NCBI GenBank assembly: GCA_035653595.1
Contig: DASRBO010000015.1
Location: 38,093-102,092, forward strand
Source: DASRBO01 sp035653595
GTDB taxonomy: Bacteria; Actinomycetota; Acidimicrobiia; Acidimicrobiales; JAJPHE01
DNA length: 64,000 bases
Reading direction: 5' to 3'
The notes beneath the pieces were generated by a model. It saw only the letters and a list, made by a program, of their open reading frames with translations. It searched no databases and was not told where the DNA came from. A program made the position numbers and the translations under genes. Shown here piece by piece: positions 55,881 through 64,000 of this stretch (position 1 is its first letter; every line of letters starts with the position of its first letter).

Positions 55881-58800
55881 GCCTCACCTCCCTGGCCCCC
55901 CTGCTGCGCCAGGATCCCGCCCTGGCGGCGGTGGTCGGCCGCTCCAGCGCCACCCTGGCCGTGCCCGAGCCGGCCCGGGCCCTGGCGGTGGCCGCCCTGG
56001 GCCAGCTCAGCCAGCGCCGCCCGCTGCTGGTGGTGGTGCCGAGCCACGGCGACGCCGAGCGCCTGGTCCATGACATCGGGGCGTTCATGGGCCCCGACCA
56101 GGTGGAGGCCTTTCCGGCGTGGGAGACGCTGCCCTTCGAGCGGGTGAGCCCGGCGGTGGAGACCATGGGCCGGCGGCTGCGGACCATCTGGCGGCTGCGC
56201 AGCGGGTCCCCGCCGGCGGTGCTGGTGGCCACGGTCAAGGCCGTCCTGCAGCGGCTGGTGCCCGACACCCCGGCGGCCGAGCCGGTCGTGGTCCGGGTGG
56301 GGGAGCGGGTCGACCCCGAGCAGCTGGTGGCCCGGCTGGTGGCCATGGGCTACCGGCGGGAGTACCAGGTGGAGCACCGGGGCGAGCTGGCGGTGCGGGG
56401 CGGCATCGTCGACGTTTTCCCGTCCACCAGCGACGCCCCGGTGCGCATCGACCTGTGGGGCGACGAGGTCGACCGGCTCAACGACTTCGACGTGTTCGAC
56501 CAGCGCTCGACCACCCCCCGCCGGGAGGTCGAGGTGTTCGGCTGCCGCGAGCTGGTGGCGACCGAGCGGGTCAGGGCCCGGGCCGCCGCCCTGGTGGGGG
56601 CCGAGCCCTGGGGGCGGGACCAGTGGGACCGCCTGGCCGAGGGGCTGGTGTTCGACGGCATGGAGTCGTGGCTGCCGTGGCTGGCCGACGAGGAGCTGCT
56701 GCTCACCGACCTGCTGGGGCCGGAGGCCCAGGTTCTGCTGGTCGAGCCCCGCCGGATGCGGGACCGGGCCGCCGAGGTCCTCGACGAGGAGGCGGCCCTG
56801 GCCGCCAGCCTGGCCCAGACCTGGGGGGCGGGCTCGGGCGAGGCGGGCTTCCCCGCCCTGCACCTCGGCTTCGACCGCCTGCTGGCCCGGACCGCGGCCG
56901 GGGTGCTGGCCCTGAGCTCGGTGCCCGAGGGGCCCGACAGCCCGGCGGTGTCCGCCCGGGGCTGGGACCCGGTGGTCGGCGACGCCCACCGGCTGGCCGC
57001 CCAGCTGTCCGGCCTGGCCCGCTCCGGCTACCGGGTCGTGGTCTGCGCCGAGGGCGAGGGCAGCGCCGCCCGCATAAGCGCCCGGCTCGGGGAGGAGGGC
57101 CTGGTGGTGGCCTCACCTCCGGCCGACGGGGCCGCCGGCTGGCTGCCGCCGGCGGGGGTGACCGTCCTGGTCCAGCCCCTGGACCGGGGCTTCGTCATCG
57201 ACACGGCCAAGCTGGCGGTGCTGGCCGAGTCGGACGTGACCGGCCGGCGCCGGGTGCACCGCCGACCCAGCCCCCGGGCCCGCCAGACCGAGGGCTTCTT
57301 CGACGACCTCGCCCCCGGCGACTACGTGGTCCACCACCACCACGGGGTGGCCCGCTACGGGGGCATGGTCACCCGGGCCATAGGGGGGGCGGAGCGCGAC
57401 TACCTGCTGCTGGAGTACCGCGGCGGCGACAAGCTCTACGTGCCGTCGGACCAGATCGACGCCATCACCCCCTACACCGGCGGCGACTCGCCCAGCCTGT
57501 CCCGCCTGGGGGGCGCGGACTGGCAGCGCACCCGGGCCCGGGTGCGGGCGGCGGTGCGGGAGGTGGCCCAGGAGCTTGTCGTGCTCTACCGCCGCCGGGT
57601 GACCTCGACCGGCCACGCCTTCCCCGCCGACACCCCGTGGCAGACCGAGCTGGAGGAGGCCTTCCCCTACTCGGAGACCCCTGACCAGGTGAAGGCCATA
57701 CGCGAGGTCAAGGAGGACATGGAGCGGCCGGTGCCGATGGACCGGCTGCTGTGCGGCGACGTCGGCTTCGGCAAGACCGAGGTGGCCATCCGGGCCGTGT
57801 TCAAGGCCGTCCAGGACGGCAAGCAGGCGGCGGTCCTGGTCCCGACGACCCTCCTGGCCCAGCAGCACTTCCAGACCTTCTCCGACCGCTTCGCCGGCTA
57901 CCCGGTGCGGGTCGAGGTGCTCTCGCGCTTCCTCACCCCGGCCCAGGCCAAGGCGGTCACCGAGGACGTGGCCACCGGGGCGGTCGACGTGGTCATCGGC
58001 ACCCACCGCCTCCTGTCGGGTGACGTGCGCTTCGCCAACCTGGGCCTGCTGGTGGTGGACGAGGAGCAGCGCTTCGGGGTCACCCACAAGGAGCTGATCA
58101 AGCAGCTGCAGACCGACGTGGACGTGCTCACCCTCACGGCCACGCCGATCCCGCGCACGCTGGAGATGAGCCTCACCGGCATCCGCGACCTGACCCTGCT
58201 CAACACCCCGCCGGCCGACCGCCAGCCGATCCTCACCTTCGTGGGGGAGATGGACGAGCGGGCGGTGTCGGAGGCGATCAGGCGGGAGCTGCTGCGGGAG
58301 GGCCAGGTCTTCTACGTGCACAACCGGGTCAAGGACATCGAGATGGTGGCCGCCCGGGTGAGGGAGCTGGTGCCTGAGGCCCGCCTGGCGGTCGCCCACG
58401 GCCAGATGGACGAGGGCAGCCTCGAGAAGGTGGTGCTGGACTTCTGGGACGGCCAGTACGACGTGCTGGTGTGCACCACCATCATCGAGTCGGGCATCGA
58501 CATGCCCACGGTCAACACCCTGGTGGTCGACCACGCCGAGCGCCTCGGCCTGGGCCAGCTCCACCAGCTCCGGGGCCGGGTGGGGCGGGCCGGCCAGCGG
58601 GCCTACGCCTACCTGTTCTTCCCGCCGGAGCGCCAGCTGTCCGAGCAGGCCTACGAGCGGCTGCGCACCATCGGCGAGCACACCGAGCTCGGCTCCGGGT
58701 TCAAGATCGCCATGCGCGACCTCGAGATCCGCGGCGCAGGCAACCTGCTCGGGTCGGACCAGTCCGGCCACATCGCCGCCGTCGGCTACGACCTGTACGT

Positions 58801-59413
58801 GCGCATGGTGAGCGAGGCGGTGGCCGAGCTCAAGGGCGAGGAGCTGAGGCCGCCGGCGGAGATCAAGCTCGACCTCCCCGTCGACGCCCACCTGCCCACC
58901 GACTACGTGGAGCGGGAGGACCTGCGGCTGGAGGCCTACCGCCGCCTGGCCGGCGTCACCACCCAGGCCGAGGTGGACGACATCGAGGCCGAATGGCTCG
59001 ACCGCTTCGGGCCCCTCCCCGAGCCGGCCCGGGCGGTCCTCGGCGTGGGCCGGCTGCGGGCCGAGTGCGCCCGCACCGGGGTGCGGGAGGTGGCGGTGGT
59101 GAAGGGCCGCACCGGGCCGGGGCTCAGCCCGGCCTGCACGGCGCGCATCTCGCCCCTCCCCAGCCTGCTCACCAGCGCCCGCATGCGCCTGTCCCGCCTC
59201 TACCCCAAAGCGGTGTACAAGGAGGACCAGAGCCAGCTGGTGGTGCCGCTCGGGCCCAAGCAGGCCGCCGACCCGGCCGGGGCCATCATCGAGCTGCTGG
59301 GCGAGCTGCTCCCCCCCGAGGACGCCCCCGCCCCCGAGCCCGAGGAGCGGACCGGGGCCGGCGCCGGCCAGGGGACGGCCCGGCGGCGCCGGCCCGAGGG
59401 CGCCCGGCGATAG
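55877..59413 (+). CDS. mfd: Transcription-repair coupling factor
   Basis: The 1178-residue product has the UvrB-like amino region (AFPAWETLPFERVSPAVETMGRR), the RNA-polymerase interaction domain (PGDYVVHHHHGVARYGGMV) and the RecG-like translocase: MDRLLCGDVGFGKTEVAIRA, the DEEQRFGV box, TATPIPRTLEMSL and the TRG motif region. The D7 inhibitory domain follows at the end. Mfd removes stalled RNA polymerase and recruits UvrA. ATG 55877 overlaps the pth stop. Confidence 0.97.
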   Translation: MSLTSLAPLLRQDPALAAVVGRSSATLAVPEPARALAVAALGQLSQRRPLLVVVPSHGDAERLVHDIGAFMGPDQVEAFPAWETLPFERVSPAVETMGRRLRTIWRLRSGSPPAVLVATVKAVLQRLVPDTPAAEPVVVRVGERVDPEQLVARLVAMGYRREYQVEHRGELAVRGGIVDVFPSTSDAPVRIDLWGDEVDRLNDFDVFDQRSTTPRREVEVFGCRELVATERVRARAAALVGAEPWGRDQWDRLAEGLVFDGMESWLPWLADEELLLTDLLGPEAQVLLVEPRRMRDRAAEVLDEEAALAASLAQTWGAGSGEAGFPALHLGFDRLLARTAAGVLALSSVPEGPDSPAVSARGWDPVVGDAHRLAAQLSGLARSGYRVVVCAEGEGSAARISARLGEEGLVVASPPADGAAGWLPPAGVTVLVQPLDRGFVIDTAKLAVLAESDVTGRRRVHRRPSPRARQTEGFFDDLAPGDYVVHHHHGVARYGGMVTRAIGGAERDYLLLEYRGGDKLYVPSDQIDAITPYTGGDSPSLSRLGGADWQRTRARVRAAVREVAQELVVLYRRRVTSTGHAFPADTPWQTELEEAFPYSETPDQVKAIREVKEDMERPVPMDRLLCGDVGFGKTEVAIRAVFKAVQDGKQAAVLVPTTLLAQQHFQTFSDRFAGYPVRVEVLSRFLTPAQAKAVTEDVATGAVDVVIGTHRLLSGDVRFANLGLLVVDEEQRFGVTHKELIKQLQTDVDVLTLTATPIPRTLEMSLTGIRDLTLLNTPPADRQPILTFVGEMDERAVSEAIRRELLREGQVFYVHNRVKDIEMVAARVRELVPEARLAVAHGQMDEGSLEKVVLDFWDGQYDVLVCTTIIESGIDMPTVNTLVVDHAERLGLGQLHQLRGRVGRAGQRAYAYLFFPPERQLSEQAYERLRTIGEHTELGSGFKIAMRDLEIRGAGNLLGSDQSGHIAAVGYDLYVRMVSEAVAELKGEELRPPAEIKLDLPVDAHLPTDYVEREDLRLEAYRRLAGVTTQAEVDDIEAEWLDRFGPLPEPARAVLGVGRLRAECARTGVREVAVVKGRTGPGLSPACTARISPLPSLLTSARMRLSRLYPKAVYKEDQSQLVVPLGPKQAADPAGAIIELLGELLPPEDAPAPEPEERTGAGAGQGTARRRRPEGARR

Positions 59414-59439
59414 GCGCCCCCGCCGGGGCGCTAACTACC

Positions 59440-60444
59440 ATGACCGCACCGATGAGAAGAGCCCTTTCCCTCGTCGCGACCGCGCTCGGGGCCGCCGCCC
59501 TGGCGCTCGTCGCCGGCGCCTGCAACCCGGTCAACCCCTACGCCGCCCTGGTGAACGGCCAGGCCATCAGCCAGACGGCGGTCAACGTCGAGCTGCAGGC
59601 CATCAGGAACAGCCCCCAGTACATGGCCCAGCTGCAGAACGCCCAGGTGACCGTCACCGGGCAGGGCGAGAGCACCTACAGCCCCTCCTTCGTCTCCCAG
59701 GTGCTCAGCCGCCAGATCGGGCTCAAGCTGGTGAGCGAGGAGGTGCAGGCCAGGCACATCCCGATCACCGCCGACGACCTGGCCGCCGCCGAGCAGGACG
59801 TCCGGTCGGAGTTCTCCTTCCCGGGCGAGTTCGCGTCCCTGCCCCGCAGCTACCAGCAGACCCTGATCGAGCGCCAGGCCGAGGTGACCGCCCTGGAGGC
59901 CAGGCTGAGCGGCGTCAAGGTCGACAGCGCGGCGGTGGCCGCCTACTACCAGGAGCACCGGGCGGCCATGGTCAACGTCTGTGTGCAGCACATCCTGGTG
60001 ACCAGCCAGGCCGAGGCCCAGGCGATCAAGGCCCAGCTCGACGGCGGCGCCGACTTCGCCCAGCTGGCCCAGGCCGACTCCATCGACCAGGGCAGCGCCT
60101 CGGCCGGGGGCCAGCTCGGCTGCGGCCCGGCGGCGCAGTACGTGCCCCAGTTCGCACGGGCGGTGGAGACCCTCCCCCTCAACGTGGTCAGCGACCCGGT
60201 GCAGAGCCAGTACGGCTGGCACATCATCGAGGTGACCGCCCGCAGCCCGCTGACCCTGGCCCAGGCCGCCCCCCAGATCCGCCAGCAGCTGCTGTCCTCG
60301 GCGGGCCAGAGCATCGGCGACTGGCTGGCCCGGGGCCTGGCCCGGGCCGACATCGTCGTCGATCCCCGTTACGGCCACTTCAGCGTGGCCGGGGGCCAGC
60401 CCACGGTGATCCCTCCCACCCCGCCCAATCCCAGCCCCCGATGA
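59440..60444 (+). CDS. SurA/PpiC-like peptidyl-prolyl isomerase lipoprotein
   Basis: ATG 59440 gives 334 residues (ATG 59452 is an alternative). A signal peptide ends with LVAGAC, a lipobox with Cys 28. A SurA-like amino domain (YAALVNGQAISQTAVNVEL) is followed by a parvulin domain: CVQHILVTSQAEAQAIKAQL, FAQLAQADSIDQGSASAGGQ, SQYGWHIIEV. It should assist folding of exported proteins at the outer face of the membrane. The position between mfd and mazG is common in actinobacteria. Confidence 0.9.
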   Translation: MTAPMRRALSLVATALGAAALALVAGACNPVNPYAALVNGQAISQTAVNVELQAIRNSPQYMAQLQNAQVTVTGQGESTYSPSFVSQVLSRQIGLKLVSEEVQARHIPITADDLAAAEQDVRSEFSFPGEFASLPRSYQQTLIERQAEVTALEARLSGVKVDSAAVAAYYQEHRAAMVNVCVQHILVTSQAEAQAIKAQLDGGADFAQLAQADSIDQGSASAGGQLGCGPAAQYVPQFARAVETLPLNVVSDPVQSQYGWHIIEVTARSPLTLAQAAPQIRQQLLSSAGQSIGDWLARGLARADIVVDPRYGHFSVAGGQPTVIPPTPPNPSPR

Positions 60445-60493
60445 TCCCGCCCCGCCGGTGCGCGCCCCCGGCGGGGGCCCCTCCCTTCCGGCG

Positions 60494-61972
60494 GTGAGCG
60501 CCGCCGCCGGCACCGTGGTCGTGGTCGGCCTCGGCCCGGCCGGCGCCGACCTGGTGAGCCCGGCGGCCGCGGCGGCCCTGGCGGCCGTGGCCCCCGAGGC
60601 CCGGTTCCTGCGCACCGCCCGCCATCCGGCGGCGGCGGTGGCCGAGGGGGCCGTCAGCTTCGACGACATCTACGAGCGCGAGCCCGACTTCGACGCCGTC
60701 TACCGGGCCATCGTCGACCGCCTCGAGGAGGAGGCGGCCCGTCGCGGTCGCATCGTCTACGCCGTGCCCGGCTCGCCCCGGGTGGGCGAGGCCAGCGTGG
60801 AGCTGCTCGTCGGTAGGGGGGGACCGGCCGTCGAGGTGGTGCCGGCCATGTCGTTCCTCGACCTGGTGTGGGACCGCCTGGGCATCGACCCGCTGCGGGC
60901 CTCGCCCCGGGTGATCGACGCGTCGGAGTTCGCCGTGGCCGCCGCCGGCGACCGGGGCCCTCTGGTGGTGGCCCAGTGCTGGTCGGCGGCCCTCCTCTCC
61001 GACATCAAGCTGGCCGCCGGCGACAGCGCCCCCGCCACCGCGGTGGTGCTGCACCACCTGGGACTGCCCGACGAGGCGGTGCTCGAGGTGGCCTGGGAGG
61101 ACCTCGACCGCAGCCTGGCCCCGGACCACCTCACCACCGTGTGGGTGCCCAGGCTGGCGGCGCCGGTGGCGGCCGAGCTGGTGCGGCTGGAGGAGCTGGT
61201 GCGGACCCTGCGCCAGCGCTGCCCCTGGGACCGGGCCCAGACCCACTCCAGCCTCACGCGCCACCTGCTGGAGGAGTCCTACGAGGTGATCGAGGCCATC
61301 GAGAACCTCGAGGAGGCCGGGGACACCGAATCCGCCGACGCCTACGCCCATCTGGAGGAGGAGCTGGGGGATCTCCTGTTCCAGGTCTACTTCCACTCCG
61401 TGCTGGGGGCGGAGGAGGGTCAGTTCGACCTGGCGACGGTGGCCCGCGGCATCCACGACAAGCTGGTCGGGCGCCACCCCCACGTCTTCGGCGACGTCAC
61501 CGTCGACTCGGCCGAAGCGGTCGTGACCAACTGGGAGCGCATCAAGGCGGCCGAGAAGGGCCGCCAGAGCCTGATGGACGGCATCCCCGCCCACCTCCCC
61601 GCCCTGCACCACGCCGCCAAGATCCAGCGCAAGGCGGCCTCCGTCGGCTTCGACTGGGACTCGGCCGCCGGCCCGCTGGCCAAGGTGGAGGAGGAGCTGG
61701 GCGAGGTCCGCCAGGAGGCCTCCACCGCTCCGGCCGGGCCGGTGGCCCCGGCCGCCCTCACCCACGAGGTGGGCGACCTGCTCTTCGCCGTGGTCAACGC
61801 CGCCCGCCACCTCGGGGTGGACCCGGAGGCGGCGCTGCGGGCCTCCAGCGCCGAGTTCCGCCGGCGATTCGTGGCCATGGAGCGGCTGGCCGCCGAGGCC
61901 GGCACCCCGCTGGAGGGCCTCGACCTGGCCGCCCTCGACGCCCTGTGGGAGCGGGCCAAGGCGGGCGCATAG
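60494..61972 (+). CDS. mazG: Tetrapyrrole-methylase domain fused to MazG pyrophosphohydrolase
   Basis: GTG 60494 gives 492 residues; GTG 60458 is an alternative. The amino part (VVVVGLGPAGADLVSP, VYAVPGSPRVGEASVELL) resembles the tetrapyrrole methylase fold of YabN-type proteins. The rest is a tandem MazG with RCPWDRAQTHSSLTRHLLEE and LEEELGDLLFQVYF, then VGDLLFAVVNAARHL. MazG hydrolyses noncanonical nucleoside triphosphates. Confidence 0.93.
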   Translation: MSAAAGTVVVVGLGPAGADLVSPAAAAALAAVAPEARFLRTARHPAAAVAEGAVSFDDIYEREPDFDAVYRAIVDRLEEEAARRGRIVYAVPGSPRVGEASVELLVGRGGPAVEVVPAMSFLDLVWDRLGIDPLRASPRVIDASEFAVAAAGDRGPLVVAQCWSAALLSDIKLAAGDSAPATAVVLHHLGLPDEAVLEVAWEDLDRSLAPDHLTTVWVPRLAAPVAAELVRLEELVRTLRQRCPWDRAQTHSSLTRHLLEESYEVIEAIENLEEAGDTESADAYAHLEEELGDLLFQVYFHSVLGAEEGQFDLATVARGIHDKLVGRHPHVFGDVTVDSAEAVVTNWERIKAAEKGRQSLMDGIPAHLPALHHAAKIQRKAASVGFDWDSAAGPLAKVEEELGEVRQEASTAPAGPVAPAALTHEVGDLLFAVVNAARHLGVDPEAALRASSAEFRRRFVAMERLAAEAGTPLEGLDLAALDALWERAKAGA

Positions 61973-62030
61973 TCGGCCCCACCCCCTCGGGCGTTGTAAC
62001 TTCTTCAACACAAGCAACAGGAGCCACACG

Positions 62031-63353
62031 GTGAGCGCCATAGAGACCGTCGTCGGCCGCCAGGTCCTGGACTCGCGCGGCAATCCCACAGTCGAAGCCG
62101 AGGTGTTCCTGTCCAGCGGGGCCAGGGGCCGGGCCATCGTCCCGTCGGGGGCCTCGACCGGAACCTTCGAGGCGGTCGAGCTGCGCGACGGGGGCGACGC
62201 CTTCGGCGGGAAGGCCGTGGGCCGGGCGGTGGCCGGCGTCAACGGGGAGATCGCCGCGGCCCTCGAAGGGATAGAGGCCCTGGCCCAGCGCCAGGTCGAC
62301 ACGGCCCTGATCGACCTCGACGGCACCGAGAACAAGTCGCGCCTGGGGGCCAACGCCATCCTGGCGGTATCGCTGGCGGTGGCCAAGGCGGCCGCCGACG
62401 AGCTGGAGCTGCCGCTGTACCGCTACGTGGGCGGCACCGACGCCCACGTACTGCCGGTGCCGATGATGAACGTGGTCAACGGTGGCGTCCACGCCGACAA
62501 CAACATCGACCTGCAGGAGTTCATGGTCATGCCGGTCGGCGCCGCCTCCTTCTCCGAGGCCCTGCGCTGGGGGGCGGAGGTCTACCACGCCCTCAAGGCC
62601 ATCCTCCACGGTCGCGGCCTGTCGACGGCGGTGGGCGACGAGGGCGGCTTCGCCCCCGACCTGGCCGCCAACGAGGACGCCGTGCGCATCCTGGTGGAGG
62701 CCATAGAGGCCGCCGGCCGGGTGCCAGGAGCCGAGGTGGCCATCGCCTTGGACCCGGCCACCTCCGAGCTGTACCGCGACGGCGCCTACCACCTCGACGG
62801 CGAGGGACGGGTGCTCTCGAGCTCCGAGCTGGTCGGCTACTGGACCGAGCTGTGCCGGCGCTACCCCATCGTCTCCATCGAGGACGGCATGGCCGAGGAG
62901 GACTGGGAGGGCTGGGCCGAGCTCACCGCCGCCCTGGGCCAGCGGGTCCAGCTGGTCGGCGACGACGTCTTCGTCACCAACCGCCGCCGGCTCCAGCGCG
63001 GCATCGACGCCGGAGTGGCCAACGCCGTGCTGGTCAAGGTCAACCAGATCGGCACCCTGACCGAGACGCTGGCGACGGTGTCGCTGGCCAACCGGTCGGC
63101 CTACGCCAGCGTGATGTCGCACCGTTCGGGCGAGACCGAGGACACGACCATCGCCGATCTGGCGGTGGCGACCAACTGCGGCCAGATAAAGGCCGGCGCC
63201 CCCGCCCGCTCGGAGCGGGTGGCGAAGTTCAACCAGCTGCTGCGCATCGAGGAGGACCTCGGCGAAGCCGCGTCCTACAGCGGTGCGGCCCTGGCCCGGC
63301 GCCTGCCCGACGCCGCCGCCGACCGGGGGGAAGCCGGCGGGGGAGGCGGTTAG
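62031..63353 (+). CDS. eno: Enolase
   Basis: GTG 62031 with ACAGGAGCC upstream gives 440 residues. DSRGNPTVEAEV, PSGASTGTFEAVELRDG, the catalytic Glu regions, VGDEGGFAPD, SIEDGMAEEDWEGW, QLVGDDVFVTN and SVMSHRSGETEDT are all intact. It converts 2-phosphoglycerate to phosphoenolpyruvate. The position before a FtsB-like gene is typical of actinobacteria. Confidence 0.97.
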   Translation: MSAIETVVGRQVLDSRGNPTVEAEVFLSSGARGRAIVPSGASTGTFEAVELRDGGDAFGGKAVGRAVAGVNGEIAAALEGIEALAQRQVDTALIDLDGTENKSRLGANAILAVSLAVAKAAADELELPLYRYVGGTDAHVLPVPMMNVVNGGVHADNNIDLQEFMVMPVGAASFSEALRWGAEVYHALKAILHGRGLSTAVGDEGGFAPDLAANEDAVRILVEAIEAAGRVPGAEVAIALDPATSELYRDGAYHLDGEGRVLSSSELVGYWTELCRRYPIVSIEDGMAEEDWEGWAELTAALGQRVQLVGDDVFVTNRRRLQRGIDAGVANAVLVKVNQIGTLTETLATVSLANRSAYASVMSHRSGETEDTTIADLAVATNCGQIKAGAPARSERVAKFNQLLRIEEDLGEAASYSGAALARRLPDAAADRGEAGGGGG

Positions 63354-63355
63354 GG

Positions 63356-63826
63356 GTGCGCCGGACCATCTGGCTGGTGGCAGTGTCGATCGCCCTGGTG
63401 GCCGGTCTGTTCCTGTTCGTCTTCCCCACCCGCACCTACCTCGCCCAGCGTTCGTCGCTGGCGCACGAGCAGGCGCTGGTCAGCCAGCTGGCGGCCCAGA
63501 ACCAGTCCCTGTCCACCCAGGTCCGCTCGCTCAACAGCGACGGGGAGATCGAGCGCATCGCCCGCGAGCAGTACGGCCTCGTCCGTCCCGGTCAGGAGGC
63601 CTACGCCATCCTGCCGGCCCCGAGCGGGGCGGGCGCCCCGCCCACGGCCGGTGCCCCGGCCACCGGGGCGGGACCGTCGCCCTCGGCCGGCACCGCCGGA
63701 GGTCCGGCGGCGGGGGCGGGCCCGGCGGTGGTGGTGGCCGGATCGCCGGCGCCGACCGGGCCGCACCGGACCCAGGCGTCCGGGCTGTGGTCGCGGCTGT
63801 GGTCTGAGATCACCTTCTGGAAGTAG
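63356..63826 (+). CDS. FtsB/DivIC-type septum formation protein
   Basis: GTG 63356 starts two nt after the eno stop and gives 156 residues. A single membrane helix (TIWLVAVSIALVAGLFLFVF) is followed by a coiled coil (HEQALVSQLAAQNQSLSTQV) and EIERIAREQYGLVRPGQEAY, the FtsB/DivIC hallmark. It should join the divisome with FtsL and FtsQ. The Ala/Gly/Pro-rich tail is likely disordered. Confidence 0.9.
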   Translation: MRRTIWLVAVSIALVAGLFLFVFPTRTYLAQRSSLAHEQALVSQLAAQNQSLSTQVRSLNSDGEIERIAREQYGLVRPGQEAYAILPAPSGAGAPPTAGAPATGAGPSPSAGTAGGPAAGAGPAVVVAGSPAPTGPHRTQASGLWSRLWSEITFWK

Positions 63827-63844
63827 GCCGCCGGCTTCGGCGGC
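63827..63844. terminator. Hairpin after the FtsB-like gene
   Basis: GCCGCCG-GCTT-CGGCGGC, seven perfect pairs with a 4 nt loop directly after the stop. No T-run follows. Confidence 0.4.
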
Positions 63845-63869
63845 ACCGCGCCCGGCCTACTACCCTCGC

Positions 63870-63902
63870 CGACCGTTCGGTCGCGCCGCACCGTTCGCTC
63901 GC
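63870..63902. promoter_or_regulatory. Palindrome and direct repeat: candidate operator
   Basis: CGACCG-TT-CGGTCG (63870-63883) is a perfect palindrome, and ACCGTTCGGTCGC recurs as ACCGTTCGCTCGC 18 nt later. TACCCT, a possible -10 box, lies just upstream at 63861-63866. The site would cover the transcript start of the downstream gene, as for a TetR-type repressor. Confidence 0.4.
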
Positions 63903-63914
63903 ACTGGAGGGTGG

Positions 63915-64000
63915 ATGAGCATCCTGGGCAACCGGGTCCTGCGCAAGGAGGATCCGAAATTCCTGACGGTGGGGGGGAGCTACGTCGACGACCTGCGCCT
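63915..64000 (+). CDS. Molybdenum hydroxylase large subunit (3' truncated by window)
   Basis: ATG 63915 with GGAGGGTGG upstream opens MSILGNRVLRKEDPKFLTVG and then GSYVDDLR before the window ends. The pattern R-K-E-D-P-K/R-L-x-x-x-G-x-Y-x-D-D matches the amino end of xanthine dehydrogenase/carbon monoxide dehydrogenase (CoxL-like) large subunits. Only 28 residues are visible, so the subtype is open. Confidence 0.7.
   Translation, partial: MSILGNRVLRKEDPKFLTVGGSYVDDLR

Noticed and set aside
1..64000. CRISPR arrays, insertion sequences, rRNA genes
   Set aside because: No regularly spaced short repeats, transposase genes or rRNA sequence were seen. The only tandem repeat is the coding 126 bp unit at 22282-23020.

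Overview
The window is very GC-rich DNA (most third codon positions are G or C) from an actinobacterium, most likely a member of Acidimicrobiia or a near relative. Evidence is the actinobacterial small ribosomal proteins bS22 and bL37, a mycothiol S-conjugate amidase-like deacetylase, a DevR/DosR-type response regulator, an F420-type luciferase-like oxidoreductase, and a secreted protein with GYWLVASDGG-type repeats. Many starts are GTG or TTG, and many genes look leaderless (a TANNNT -10 box 6 to 9 nt before the start codon). Gene density is high, with frequent ATGA or GTGA overlaps.

Layout. 1-2171: 3' part of an MFS domain fused to LivF-like and LivG-like ATPases. 2243-8679: five-gene overlapping operon of MoxR ATPase, DUF58 protein, catalytically degenerate transglutaminase-like membrane protein and two lipoproteins. 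8816-12957: leftward catabolic genes (acyl-CoA dehydrogenase, frameshifted esterase, amidohydrolase) facing a divergent TetR regulator with a perfect operator. 13016-18240: acetyltransferase, methyltransferase, small zinc protein, LLM oxidoreductase, ParB-like protein and SulP transporter. 18184-23910: ABC exporter, secreted repeat protein and mycothiol amidase. 23920-26059: a DevR-like regulator, a short DevS-like kinase without its ATPase domain, a flavin-binding barrel protein and a 60-residue protein. 26161-33896: FAD oxidoreductase, degenerate PAP2 protein, SDR, patatin, and a glycosyltransferase/methyltransferase/prenyltransferase-like cluster. 33962-48272: housekeeping genes xseA, xseB, pepN, a sugar kinase, a phosphodiesterase, bL37, ychF, rsmI, an AbrB-type regulator, metG, tatD, an RlpA-like protein, rsmA and ispE. 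52363-64000: tRNA-Gln, a short glmU, prs, rplY, pth, mfd, a SurA-like lipoprotein, mazG, eno, a FtsB-like gene and the start of a molybdenum hydroxylase.

The main discovery lies between ispE and tRNA-Gln. A 3.8 kb integrative element (48429-52253, bounded by an 8 bp direct repeat) has inserted 12 bases into the gene for ribosomal protein bS22. Joining the two flanks recreates a perfect 32-residue bS22 gene. The element carries its own complete bS22 gene (51166-51264) encoding the identical protein with seven synonymous codon changes, one of which destroys the attachment core. The attachment site also splits the element's own integrase: its ATG and first codons are at the left end and the rest at the right end, so the full gene exists only in the circular form. 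The element also encodes a rolling-circle HUH replication protein, a helix-turn-helix protein and small unknown proteins, but no visible conjugation or capsid genes. It appears to be a self-limiting element that disables a conserved ribosomal gene and supplies the replacement.
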